64,000 nt of DNA from contig NZ_JAJGNI010000001.1 of assembly GCF_020781975.1 (NCBI RefSeq), positions 124,001 to 188,000 on the forward strand. Direction: 5' to 3'. The position numbers and the translations under genes are program-made. The stretch is from Microbacterium schleiferi. Lineage in GTDB: Bacteria; Actinomycetota; Actinomycetes; Actinomycetales; Microbacteriaceae. The notes under the pieces were generated by a model. The model was not told the DNA's origin. It worked only from the letters and a program-made list of their open reading frames with translations, and made no database searches. Shown piece after piece: positions 25,802 to 33,598 of this stretch. Position 1 is the first letter of the stretch. Each line of letters starts with the position of its first letter.

Positions 25802-26133
25802 TGGCGAAGCAGCGCACCCCGTCCGTGTATCAGCGCAACGCGTTCGCGCCGGGGCTGCTCGCGGCGGCGGTGTTGTTCCTCGCGCCGGTACTGATGGGCG
25901 GGGACTGGTTCACCGTTGTGCTGTTCGTCGCCGCGATCTTCGCGGTCATCGTGGGGTGGTTCGCGATCCAGGCGCGGCAGTGGTGGTGGTTGCCTGTGTT
26001 CGTCGTGATCGCCGTGATTTGGAACCCGGTGTTCCCGTTCCCGTTCACCGGCCCGGTGTGGACGGCCGCGCAGCCACTCGCGGCGGTCGTGTTCCTGGTC
26101 GCCGGTGCCCTGATCAAGGTCAAGCGGCCATGA
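25798..26133 (+). CDS. Small four-helix membrane protein (possible DUF6804)
   Basis: 111 residues, almost entirely hydrophobic, with segments separated by short loops (GGDW, ARQWWW, NPVFPFPFTGPVW). The aromatic-rich loops resemble a small actinobacterial membrane family found next to lspA and thioredoxin genes; the DUF6804 label is from memory and unsure. ATG at 25798 overlaps the lspA stop by 4 bp, and its own stop overlaps the tlpA start by 4 bp, so it belongs to the operon. Function unknown. Confidence 0.75.
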   Translation: MMAKQRTPSVYQRNAFAPGLLAAAVLFLAPVLMGGDWFTVVLFVAAIFAVIVGWFAIQARQWWWLPVFVVIAVIWNPVFPFPFTGPVWTAAQPLAAVVFLVAGALIKVKRP

Positions 26134-26729
26134 ATCCCCGTGCTGTCATCGCCGCCTCGGTACTGCTGGCCGTCGGTTTGCTCGCCGGGTGCACGTCCAG
26201 CGACTCGCTCGCGCAGCAATACAGGGACGGGAACGAGAAGGGTTTCATCGCCGGCGACTTTCAGGTCGTCGAGATCCCAGCGGGGGACCGCGGCGAGCCG
26301 GTGGTGTTCGAGGGGGTCACCGAGACGGGGGAGCGTGTGTCCAGCGACGACTACCGAGGCGCGGTGCTGGTGGTGAACTTCTGGTACGCGGCGTGTGGGC
26401 CGTGCATCGTCGAAGCGCCCATGCTCGAGGAGGTCTGGCAGGACTACCAGGATCGGGGTGTCGCGTTCCTTGGAGTGAACACCTACGACCAGCCCGCCAC
26501 GGCGCTGTCCTTCGCTCAGGACAACAACGTCACCTACCCGAGCGTGATAGACGTGAACGACGGACGGGTGAAGCTCGCGTTCGCGCAGGCAACCCCGATC
26601 CAGGCCACCCCGACTACCCTCGTGATCGACCAGGAGGGGCGGGTCGCGGCGCGGATCATCGGCCAGCTGGCCGGTGCGTCGATCCTGTCCACCCTGGTCG
26701 CGGACACGCTCGCCGAGGACGCCTCGTGA
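26130..26729 (+). CDS. TlpA/ResA-type thiol-disulfide lipoprotein
   Basis: 199 residues. Lipoprotein signal with lipobox LLAGC; Cys about 22 would be lipidated. The thioredoxin domain carries NFWYAACGPCIVEAPML (CGPC active site) and ATPTTLVIDQEGRV (cis-Pro loop). In System II cytochrome c biogenesis such proteins (ResA/CcsX) reduce apocytochrome heme-binding cysteines, taking electrons from CcdA, encoded next. Overlaps neighbours on both sides by 4 bp. Confidence 0.92.
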   Translation: MNPRAVIAASVLLAVGLLAGCTSSDSLAQQYRDGNEKGFIAGDFQVVEIPAGDRGEPVVFEGVTETGERVSSDDYRGAVLVVNFWYAACGPCIVEAPMLEEVWQDYQDRGVAFLGVNTYDQPATALSFAQDNNVTYPSVIDVNDGRVKLAFAQATPIQATPTTLVIDQEGRVAARIIGQLAGASILSTLVADTLAEDAS

Positions 26730-27493
26730 ACCCGGGACAGATGGTCGTCGACGGCGCCCTCTGGGTCGCGATCCCGCTCGCGATCCTCGCGGGACTGGTC
26801 TCCTTTGTTTCCCCGTGCGTGCTGCCGCTGGTGCCCGGCTACCTCGGCTACCTCGGCAGCACCACGACGACGGCCGCAAACTCCGCGATGCAGGGCGGGC
26901 GCGCGGTGACGACCGAGCGGGGCCGGCTGCTGCTGGGCGTGAGCTTGTTCATCGCCGGGTTCACAGTGGTGTTCGTCGCCGTCACGATCCTCGGCGGCAC
27001 GTTCGGGTTCCTGCTGCTGCAGTACGCCAGTGTGCTCACGCGGGTTTTCGGAGTCGTCATCATCGCCCTGGGTTTGGTTTTCCTTGGGTTCGTCGGCATC
27101 GCGCAGCGCACCTTCCGGCCCCGCACCCGTGGGCGTGCAGGGCTGATCGGAGCGCCGCTGCTGGGGTTCGCGCTCGGTGTCGGCTGGACTCCGTGCATCG
27201 GCCCGACGCTCGCGGCGATCATCTCGATGTCGTGGAACCTCGGCGACCCCGCCCGCGCAGGCCTGCTCGGTCTGGCGTATTCGCTGGGCCTGGGCATCCC
27301 GTTCCTGATCCTCGCGGCCGGGTGGGGATGGGCCTCCCGATCGGTGGCGTTCCTGCGCCGCCACATTCGCGCGCTGAACATCATCGGCGGGGCCATGCTC
27401 ATCGCCCTCGGCCTGCTGATGGTGACCGGGCTGTGGACGGCGCTGATGTCGCAGCTGCAACAGGTGGTGATCAATGTCCCCCTCCCGCTTTAA
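26726..27493 (+). CDS. ccdA: CcdA cytochrome c biogenesis / thiol-reductant transporter
   Basis: 255 residues, six membrane segments. Carries electrons from cytoplasmic thioredoxin to outer-face thiol proteins. The two redox cysteines are in FVSPCVLPLVPGYLGYL and GVGWTPCIGPTL. GTG start at 26726 overlaps the tlpA stop; the frame is open far upstream, but that part is a shadow of tlpA. Its C-terminal end overlaps resB by 20 bp. Confidence 0.95.
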   Translation: MNPGQMVVDGALWVAIPLAILAGLVSFVSPCVLPLVPGYLGYLGSTTTTAANSAMQGGRAVTTERGRLLLGVSLFIAGFTVVFVAVTILGGTFGFLLLQYASVLTRVFGVVIIALGLVFLGFVGIAQRTFRPRTRGRAGLIGAPLLGFALGVGWTPCIGPTLAAIISMSWNLGDPARAGLLGLAYSLGLGIPFLILAAGWGWASRSVAFLRRHIRALNIIGGAMLIALGLLMVTGLWTALMSQLQQVVINVPLPL

Positions 27494-29168
27494 CACCGGC
27501 ACGGATGTGACGGGCGATCCGCTGCGCCCCGGCGACCATGCCGACACCGACGTCGATGACGCAACCGGAATCACCCAGCCGGCGCTAGGAATCACGGGCT
27601 GGCTGCGGTGGGCGTGGCGGCAGCTGACCAGCATGCGCACCGCACTGATCCTGCTGCTGTTTCTCGCGATCGCGGCCGTGCCTGGATCGCTGTTCCCGCA
27701 GCGAAGCGCCGACCCCAACGGCGTCATCCAGTGGGAACGGGACAACCCCGACGTGTTCCCCCTCGCGGATGCGGTCGGCCTGTTTGACGTGTACCTGTCG
27801 CCGTGGTTCTCCGCGATCTACCTGCTGCTGTTCACCTCCCTGATCGGCTGCGTGATCCCGCGCGCCAAACACCACTACAAGGCGCTGCGCTCTCGCCCAC
27901 CGCGCACACCGGCACGCCTATCGCGGCTGTCGGAGTATCGGGAGTTGACCTTGCCGATAGGGGAGGGGCAGACCGACCCGGCCTCCCACGCGATCGACGT
28001 CGCGGCAGCGCAGCTGCGGAGAGCCGGATACCGGGTGGAGCGCTACGACGCCCGCGGCGCGGCGTCGGTGTCGGCCGAGCGCGGCTACCTGCGCGAGACC
28101 GGCAACCTGATCTTCCACGTCGCCCTCGTCGGCGTGCTCGTCTCCGTGGCGATCGGCGGGTCGTTCGCATATACCGGGCAGCGGGTGGTGGTGGAGGGCA
28201 CCACGTTCGTGAACGCCCTCAGCGACTACTCCTCGTTCAACCCCGGCCGTTTCGTCGACGGCACCGGGCTTGCCCCCTACTCGCTCACCCTCGACGACTT
28301 CCAGGTCTCCTACCGGCTGCCCGGCACCCCCGGCGCAGGCCAAGCCGGCGACTTCTCCGCCGACATCACCATCCGCCAACCCGGGCAGGACGACCGGGCG
28401 CAGAGCGTGATCGTGAACTACCCGATCACCGTTGGAGGCGACCGCATCTACTTACTCGGCAATGGGTACGCCCCCACCCTCACCATCCGCGACGCCGCTG
28501 GCGAGGTCGTGTACAGCGAGTCGCAGCCGTTCCTGCCGCAGGACTCCAACATGACCTCGCTGGGCATCATCAAGATCCCGGACGGGCTGCCCGAACAGGT
28601 CGGGCTGGTCGGGTTCTTCTACCCCACCCAGGGGGTGTTGCCCTCCGGCGCGTTCACCTCCGTCTACCCGGACGTGGTCAATCCGGTGCTGACTCTCAAC
28701 GTGTTCAGCGGGGATCTCGGCATCGACGACGGCACTCCGAGGTCGGTGTACACGCTCGAGGTCGACGGGCTCACCCAGCACACCGGCGGCGACACCGCCG
28801 CCGACTCCCTTGAGCTCACCCCCGGCGCCACCGTCGACCTGCCGAACGGGTGGGGCACCATCACCTGGGAGGAAGTCACGGCGGAGGAGCCGGTGAAGCG
28901 GTTCGCGTCGCTGCAGATCCAACGCGACCCCAGCAGCGGCTGGGTGCTCGCGTTCTCCGTGCTCGCCACCCTCGGCCTGTTCGCCGGCCTGTTCGTGCCC
29001 CGCCGCCGGCTCTGGGTGAAAGCCCGCACCACCCCGGATGGTGTGCACGTCGAGTACGCGGGACTGGCCCGAGGCGAAGACCCTGCTTTGGCGCGCGCCG
29101 TCGACGAGCTTGCGGCCCGCCACGCGCAGACCCTCGGCGTAGACCAGCCGGCGAAGGACACGCTGTGA
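27474..29168 (+). CDS. resB: ResB/Ccs1 cytochrome c biogenesis protein
   Basis: 564 residues. With CcsB it forms the System II cytochrome c synthase that moves heme outward and attaches it to CXXCH motifs. Three N-terminal membrane helices (after LRWAWRQLTSMRTALILLLF and the PGSLFPQRSADP motif), a large extracytoplasmic domain (about 200-480) and a final helix (GWVLAFSVLATLGLFAGLFVP). Full length. Next gene overlaps by 4 bp. No cytochrome c gene (CXXCH) was recognised nearby. Confidence 0.94.
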   Translation: MSPSRFNTGTDVTGDPLRPGDHADTDVDDATGITQPALGITGWLRWAWRQLTSMRTALILLLFLAIAAVPGSLFPQRSADPNGVIQWERDNPDVFPLADAVGLFDVYLSPWFSAIYLLLFTSLIGCVIPRAKHHYKALRSRPPRTPARLSRLSEYRELTLPIGEGQTDPASHAIDVAAAQLRRAGYRVERYDARGAASVSAERGYLRETGNLIFHVALVGVLVSVAIGGSFAYTGQRVVVEGTTFVNALSDYSSFNPGRFVDGTGLAPYSLTLDDFQVSYRLPGTPGAGQAGDFSADITIRQPGQDDRAQSVIVNYPITVGGDRIYLLGNGYAPTLTIRDAAGEVVYSESQPFLPQDSNMTSLGIIKIPDGLPEQVGLVGFFYPTQGVLPSGAFTSVYPDVVNPVLTLNVFSGDLGIDDGTPRSVYTLEVDGLTQHTGGDTAADSLELTPGATVDLPNGWGTITWEEVTAEEPVKRFASLQIQRDPSSGWVLAFSVLATLGLFAGLFVPRRRLWVKARTTPDGVHVEYAGLARGEDPALARAVDELAARHAQTLGVDQPAKDTL

Positions 29169-30106
29169 CGACCGTGTGGATCCCGGATGCCCCGCCGACC
29201 CTGGGCGGGTTTCTCACGCCGGCCCCGCTTCCGGCTCCGGTACTGCCGATTCTCGCGGGACTCCTCGCGGTCGCCTACCTGGCCGGTGCGATCCGGATGT
29301 GGGTGCGCGGCCGCGGCTGGCCGGTGTGGCGGACGGTCAGCTTCCTGCTCGGCTGCGTCGCCCTCGCCGCGGTCACCGGGCTGGCGGTGGAGAACTACGG
29401 GTACGCCCTGTTCTCGGTGTTCATGTTCCAGCAGCTCACCCTGATGATGGCGATCCCGCCGCTGCTGGTCCTCGGCTCGCCCGGCACCCTGCTGTTGCGT
29501 GCCGCCCCGCACCACGGCCCAGGTCTCCTGGTGCTGCGTGCCGCGCATGCTGGGCTGCGCAGTCGCACCGCGCGGTGGTTGCTCAGCGCGTGGCTGGCGG
29601 TGCCGCTCTACCTGGCCGCGTTCTATGGTCTGTACCTGGCGAACTTCGCCGACCCGATCCTGTCCACCGTCACCGGGCATACCCTCCTCGAGGTCGGGTT
29701 CCTGGTCGCCGGGATGCTGTTCACCATCCCGATCCTGTCCTCTGACCCGCTGCCGGTGCGGATGAGCCACGGCGGCCGCGCCCTGGACGTGTTCGCCGAA
29801 GCCGCCCTGCACGCCTTCTTCGGCGTCTTCCTGATGATGGCCACCACCACCCTCATCGACGAATTCGCCGGCCCGACGAGCGCGCTGGGCATCGACCCGA
29901 TCGAAGACCAACGCCTCGCCGGCGGGCTGGCATGGTCCTACGGCGAGGCCCCCACCCTGCTGATGCTCCTGTACGTCATGCACCGCTGGTCCCGCGACGA
30001 CACCGCCCAAGCAACCGCCGCCGACCGCCGCGCCGACGCGCACGGCGATCGCGAGCTCGACGCCTACAACGACTACCTCACCCGCCTCCACCAGAAAGAC
30101 AGCTAA
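29165..30106 (+). CDS. CtaG-type (caa3) cytochrome c oxidase assembly protein
   Basis: 313 residues, about seven membrane segments. The Caa3_CtaG pattern includes VENYGYALFSVFMFQQLTLMM, the GHTLLEVGFLVAGMLF region with a conserved His, and AALHAFFGVFLMM. This family is implicated in copper delivery to cytochrome oxidase. It is linked here to CopC and to cytochrome c assembly genes. GTG start overlaps the resB stop; 3 bp before lnt. Confidence 0.9.
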   Translation: MTTVWIPDAPPTLGGFLTPAPLPAPVLPILAGLLAVAYLAGAIRMWVRGRGWPVWRTVSFLLGCVALAAVTGLAVENYGYALFSVFMFQQLTLMMAIPPLLVLGSPGTLLLRAAPHHGPGLLVLRAAHAGLRSRTARWLLSAWLAVPLYLAAFYGLYLANFADPILSTVTGHTLLEVGFLVAGMLFTIPILSSDPLPVRMSHGGRALDVFAEAALHAFFGVFLMMATTTLIDEFAGPTSALGIDPIEDQRLAGGLAWSYGEAPTLLMLLYVMHRWSRDDTAQATAADRRADAHGDRELDAYNDYLTRLHQKDS

Positions 30107-30109
30107 CCG

Positions 30110-31732
30110 ATGCGCACGCCCTTGCTGACACCCGCCCCGGCCGCCGCGCCGGAGCAGGAGACGCCGCCGCGCCGCACCGTTGCGGCATGGTCGCTGCCGG
30201 TGTGGGCGGCGGTGCTGGCATCCGCGGCAGCCGGCCTCCTGCTGGATTTCGCATCGGCACCGGTGGGGTGGTGGCCGTTGACGTTCGTGAGCGTCGCTGT
30301 CGCCCTGGTGGCCCTGATCGGTCGCAGCTTCGGCGGGGCGTTGCTGGTCGGCACTGTCTTTGGCGCTGTGTTTTTCGCCACTCATCTGGTGTGGGTGGGG
30401 GAGTTCCTCGGCCCGGTGCCGTGGCTTGCCCTCGCCGGGCTGGAAGCGGTCCTCTTCGGCGCGGGCGCGGTGCCGATCGCGCTCGCCTACCGGTGGACCG
30501 CCCGCTATCCGGCCCGCGGCCTCGTGCAGCTGCTCGTGGTACCGCCGCTGATCGCGGTTCTGTGGACGGCCCGGGAGGTGGTGATGGGTGCGTGGCCGTA
30601 CTCCGGGTTCCCGTGGGCGCGCCTCGGAATGACCCAGGTGGGTGGGCCGCTCGCGGAGGTCGCGTCGTGGACGAGTGTGACCGGACTGTCCCTGCTGATC
30701 GTCGTGGTGTGCGCCTCAGTGGTGCAGTGGATCCGCGCCGGCGCCATCCGGTTCATGCTCGGGTTGCACCCTGCCGTGAGCGTCGCTGTTCTCCTGGTCG
30801 TGACACCGCAGTTCCCCACCGCGCCGGCCGGGGAGTTCCGCGTGGGATGGGTGCAGGGCAACGGCCCCACCGGGTACTTCGACGACAAGGCGCCTGGCGA
30901 CGTCCTGGCCGCGCAGACCGCCGCCACTGTGCCGCTGTACGGGCAGCCGATGGATTTGCTGGCCTGGCCGGAGGGCGGCGTCGACGCCGACCCGCTCAGT
31001 GATCCCGCCGCCGCCAAGGCGTTGGACCGGGTCGTGCGCTCGGCCGAGGCCCCGCTGCTGATGAACGCCGCCACCACCCGCGGCGACGATGTCTTCAACA
31101 CGTCCCTGCTGTGGACTGCGGATCCCACGGACCGGCAGTGGCACGACAAGGTCAACCCGGTCCCGTTCGGGGAGTACGTGCCCGACCGGTGGTTCTACGA
31201 GCTGATCGTCCCCGACCTGGTGGGACTCATCCAACGTGAGTACACCCCGGGCACCAACCCACCCATCGTGCAGGTTGGGGATGTCAGGGTGGGGTTGGCG
31301 ATCTGCTTCGACGTGATCTACGACGCCGTGATCTGGGAGGCCGCCCGCGCCGGCGCGGAGATGCTCGTGTTCCAGACCAACAACGCCGACTTCCGTGGCA
31401 CCGACGAGAACCTGCAGCAGCTCGCGTTCGCCCGGATGCGCGCCATCGAAACCGGCCGCGCCGTCGTCAACGTCTCAACGGTGGGCACCAGTCAGGTCAT
31501 CACCCCGGACGGCACCACCGTCGACAGCATCGGTGTCGACACCGCTGGCGCGTCGATCAGCACCGTCCCGCTGCGCACCGGACTCACCCCCGCGGTGATC
31601 CTCGGGCCCTGGCTCACCGCTCTCATCGTCCTCGCTGCCGCCGGCGCTCTCCCCGCGGCGTGGTTCTCCCACCGTGCCCGCACGCGTGCGGACGGCACAG
31701 ATCGTCCGACTTACCCGGGGAGTCAGCCATGA
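30110..31732 (+). CDS. lnt: Apolipoprotein N-acyltransferase
   Basis: 540 residues. Adds the third acyl chain to lipoproteins on the outer face of the membrane. About six N-terminal membrane segments with the Lnt signature AWPYSGFPWARLG, followed by the nitrilase-like domain with catalytic triad Glu288 (AWPEGG), Lys347 (HDKVNPVPFGEYVP) and Cys399 (ICFDVIY). All residues are present. C-terminal helix and basic tail complete the fold. Paired with lspA in this operon, it suggests dedicated processing of an island-encoded lipoprotein. Confidence 0.94.
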   Translation: MRTPLLTPAPAAAPEQETPPRRTVAAWSLPVWAAVLASAAAGLLLDFASAPVGWWPLTFVSVAVALVALIGRSFGGALLVGTVFGAVFFATHLVWVGEFLGPVPWLALAGLEAVLFGAGAVPIALAYRWTARYPARGLVQLLVVPPLIAVLWTAREVVMGAWPYSGFPWARLGMTQVGGPLAEVASWTSVTGLSLLIVVVCASVVQWIRAGAIRFMLGLHPAVSVAVLLVVTPQFPTAPAGEFRVGWVQGNGPTGYFDDKAPGDVLAAQTAATVPLYGQPMDLLAWPEGGVDADPLSDPAAAKALDRVVRSAEAPLLMNAATTRGDDVFNTSLLWTADPTDRQWHDKVNPVPFGEYVPDRWFYELIVPDLVGLIQREYTPGTNPPIVQVGDVRVGLAICFDVIYDAVIWEAARAGAEMLVFQTNNADFRGTDENLQQLAFARMRAIETGRAVVNVSTVGTSQVITPDGTTVDSIGVDTAGASISTVPLRTGLTPAVILGPWLTALIVLAAAGALPAAWFSHRARTRADGTDRPTYPGSQP

Positions 31733-31823
31733 ACACGCCACGGGTGAGGCCTGCCGGAGGTCGACTTGCCGGGTCGCTGCGAACGCTGGCGACGGGCAGT
31801 GATCCCACACTGCCTGGTGCTGG

Positions 31824-32024
31824 ATGGCGGAGGAGTGCGGGACCGGTAGCCGGCAGGTTGCCGCCGGGCAGACCGTCACGGCCGGGCAGACCGTCACGGC
31901 CGGGCAGCTGGTCGGACTCGTTGGCAACACGGGACGCTCCACCGCGAACCATCTGCACTTCGAGGTTTACCTCGACAGAACCGCCGTGGACACGCCGCGT
32001 TTGCTGGAAGCAAACGCGGGCTGA
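31824..32024 (+). pseudogene. C-terminal fragment of an M23 family metallopeptidase
   Basis: The last 55 residues match LytM/M23 endopeptidases: VTAGQLVGLVGNTGRSTANHLHFEVYLD, here with the HLHFE zinc motif. The upstream catalytic half (HxxxD) is missing, and the start of the ORF reads through unrelated sequence. A short tandem duplication of TVTAGQ codons is included. The fragment sits between lnt and ccsB and is probably a deletion scar. Confidence 0.72.
31866..31907 (+). repeat. 18-bp tandem repeat (two copies plus six bases)
   Basis: GGGCAGACCGTCACGGCC occurs at 31866-31883 and 31884-31901, followed by GGGCAG. It lies within the M23 fragment, duplicates Gly-Gln-Thr-Val-Thr-Ala, and probably arose by slippage. 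Confidence 0.9.
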
Positions 32025-32104
32025 CCTATGCGCAGCACGGATCTACCGCACCACCCCGCTTGCGGGCACCCCCTGACCGATACGACGAAGAGGACGACTC
32101 TGTC

Positions 32105-33115
32105 ATGACTGGACCCGACCCGCTGTCCCTCGACGGCATCTCACTGCTTGTGGTGTGGACGGCGATCGCCACCTATCTGCTTGCGTTCATCGCGTACACC
32201 ATCGACCTCGCCGGGCGCTCCGTCCCCGCCAGCGTCCCACAGCGGGAGCCGGCCCTGGTCGGCGCTGCCGCACGAGCGGACCGGTCGACACAGAGCAGGC
32301 AGAGTGGGCCGGTGGACAGCGTTCGCACGCCGCCCGCGAATCGGCAACGGCTGTTGTGGGCGCGGATCGGGACGTCACTGACGGTCCTCGCGTTCCTGTT
32401 CCACCTGGCCGGCACAGTTCTGCGCGGGATCGCTGCTGGGCGGGTGCCGTGGGCGAACATGTACGAGTTCGCGCTGACGGGTACCCTCCTAATCGTCGCC
32501 GTATACCTGCTGGTTCTGCGCCGTTACGACCTCCGCTTCCTGGGAGCGTTCCTCATCGGCATGATCGTATTGCTGCTGGGTGGGGCGACCATTGCGTTCT
32601 ACGTTGAGGTCGTCCCGCTGATGGACCCGCTCAAGAGCATCTGGCTGGTCATCCACGTCTTCGTCGCCTCGCTCGCCACTGCCCTGTTCGCGATCGCCTG
32701 CGGCCTCGCAGTCACCCAGCTCATGCAAACCCGCCGGGAACGGCGGGCCGACACCACCTCAGCTCGAAATGGCGGCCCGCGGTTCCTGGCGACGCTGCCC
32801 ACCGCAGACGCGCTCGAGTCCCTCGCGTACCGATTCGTGATCGTTGGGTTTGTGTTTTGGACCTTCACGCTGATCGCCGGCGCCATCTGGGCCAACGACT
32901 CCTGGGGACGCTATTGGGGGTTCGACACCAAGGAAGTGTGGACTTTTGTGATCTGGGTGCTGTACGCGGGGTACATTCACGCCCGCGCAACGAGAGGCTG
33001 GCGCGGCACCCGCTCCGCCTGGCTGTGCATCACCGGGTTCGCCACTGTGCTGTTCAATTTCACCGTCGTCAACATGTTCTTCAAAGGACTTCACGCATAC
33101 TCCGGCCTTAGCTGA
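32105..33115 (+). CDS. ccsB: CcsB/CcsA cytochrome c synthase subunit
   Basis: 336 residues. Heme-handling partner of ResB. Eight membrane segments; the tryptophan-rich heme motif appears as WGRYWGFDTKEVWTFVIW, followed by a conserved histidine in GYIHARATRGW. The N-terminal part carries a hydrophilic insert (about 37-78). The ATG at 32105 is chosen because the membrane segment follows soon after. It is separated from resB by ctaG, lnt and the M23 scar, whereas in most actinobacteria resB and ccsB are adjacent, so the operon has been reshuffled. Confidence 0.94.
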   Translation: MTGPDPLSLDGISLLVVWTAIATYLLAFIAYTIDLAGRSVPASVPQREPALVGAAARADRSTQSRQSGPVDSVRTPPANRQRLLWARIGTSLTVLAFLFHLAGTVLRGIAAGRVPWANMYEFALTGTLLIVAVYLLVLRRYDLRFLGAFLIGMIVLLLGGATIAFYVEVVPLMDPLKSIWLVIHVFVASLATALFAIACGLAVTQLMQTRRERRADTTSARNGGPRFLATLPTADALESLAYRFVIVGFVFWTFTLIAGAIWANDSWGRYWGFDTKEVWTFVIWVLYAGYIHARATRGWRGTRSAWLCITGFATVLFNFTVVNMFFKGLHAYSGLS

Positions 33116-33203
33116 CCATACCCAGCCATTCAGCCGACCGGCTCCAGTAAGGCGGATCCGATGCTGCTTCAACAGTCGACGATCGCCTGCCCGATTGTCC
33201 AGC

Positions 33204-33231
33204 TTGATTAGTTCATTGTGCAGTGTATTAT
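33204..33231 (+). promoter_or_regulatory. Promoter of the cmtR operon, likely leaderless
   Basis: TTGATT (33204-33209) and TATTAT (33226-33231) are separated by 16 bp in an AT-rich patch unusual for this window. The ATG of cmtR begins 8 bp after the -10 box, so the transcript should start at or next to the initiation codon. The overlapping sequence has TTCATT/TTCAT half-sites that could be the regulator's own operator. Confidence 0.6.
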
Positions 33232-33238
33232 TCATCGA

Positions 33239-33598
33239 ATGCTGACTCATGCTGATCGACTCGACGTGATGAACCGGCTGGGGCGCGCCATGGCTGACCC
33301 GACCCGCTCTCGCATCCTTCTGACTCTCCTAGACGGACCGAACTACCCGGCGGTGTTGTCTCGCGAGCTGGGACTGACCCGCTCAAACGTGTCGAACCAT
33401 CTGACGTGTCTGCGGGGGTGCGGGATCGTGGTTGCCGAGCCAGAGGGCCGGCAGACCCGCTACGAGGTCGCAGACTCGCACCTTGCCCGCGCCCTGACGG
33501 CGCTGGTGGATGTGACGCTAGCGGTCGACGAGAGCGTGCCGTGCATGGACCCGGACTGCGGGGTCGAGGGTTGCGTGGCGGGGAAGGTTCGGGCATGA
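33239..33598 (+). CDS. cmtR: CmtR-type Cd/Pb-sensing ArsR family repressor
   Basis: 119 residues. Winged-helix ArsR/SmtB fold with recognition helix LTRSNVSNHLTCLRGCG. The three metal-binding cysteines known from mycobacterial CmtR (57, 61 and 102) are present at exactly the same positions: Cys57 and Cys61 in HLTCLRGCG and Cys102 in VPCMD. Extra cysteines occur at 107 and 112. Cd(II) or Pb(II) binding releases the repressor from the promoter of the metal pump, here the next gene, which overlaps by 4 bp. The frame allows a GTG at 33218, but the ATG at 33239 fits the family. Confidence 0.94.
   Translation: MLTHADRLDVMNRLGRAMADPTRSRILLTLLDGPNYPAVLSRELGLTRSNVSNHLTCLRGCGIVVAEPEGRQTRYEVADSHLARALTALVDVTLAVDESVPCMDPDCGVEGCVAGKVRA

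Noticed and set aside
26189..26725. N-terminal extension of ccdA
   Set aside because: This stretch overlaps tlpA in another frame, is Arg/Gly-rich and has no membrane or signal features. The GTG at 26726 overlaps the tlpA stop as in the rest of the operon.
28664..30385. 573-codon open frame on the minus strand
   Set aside because: Antisense to resB, ctaG and lnt, which have clear family motifs. The translation is Gln/Gly/Arg-rich without a domain.
22849..33115. A cytochrome c gene in the System II operon
   Set aside because: None of the proteins encoded here shows a CXXCH heme motif; the CxxC motifs are those of thioredoxin-fold proteins and CcdA.
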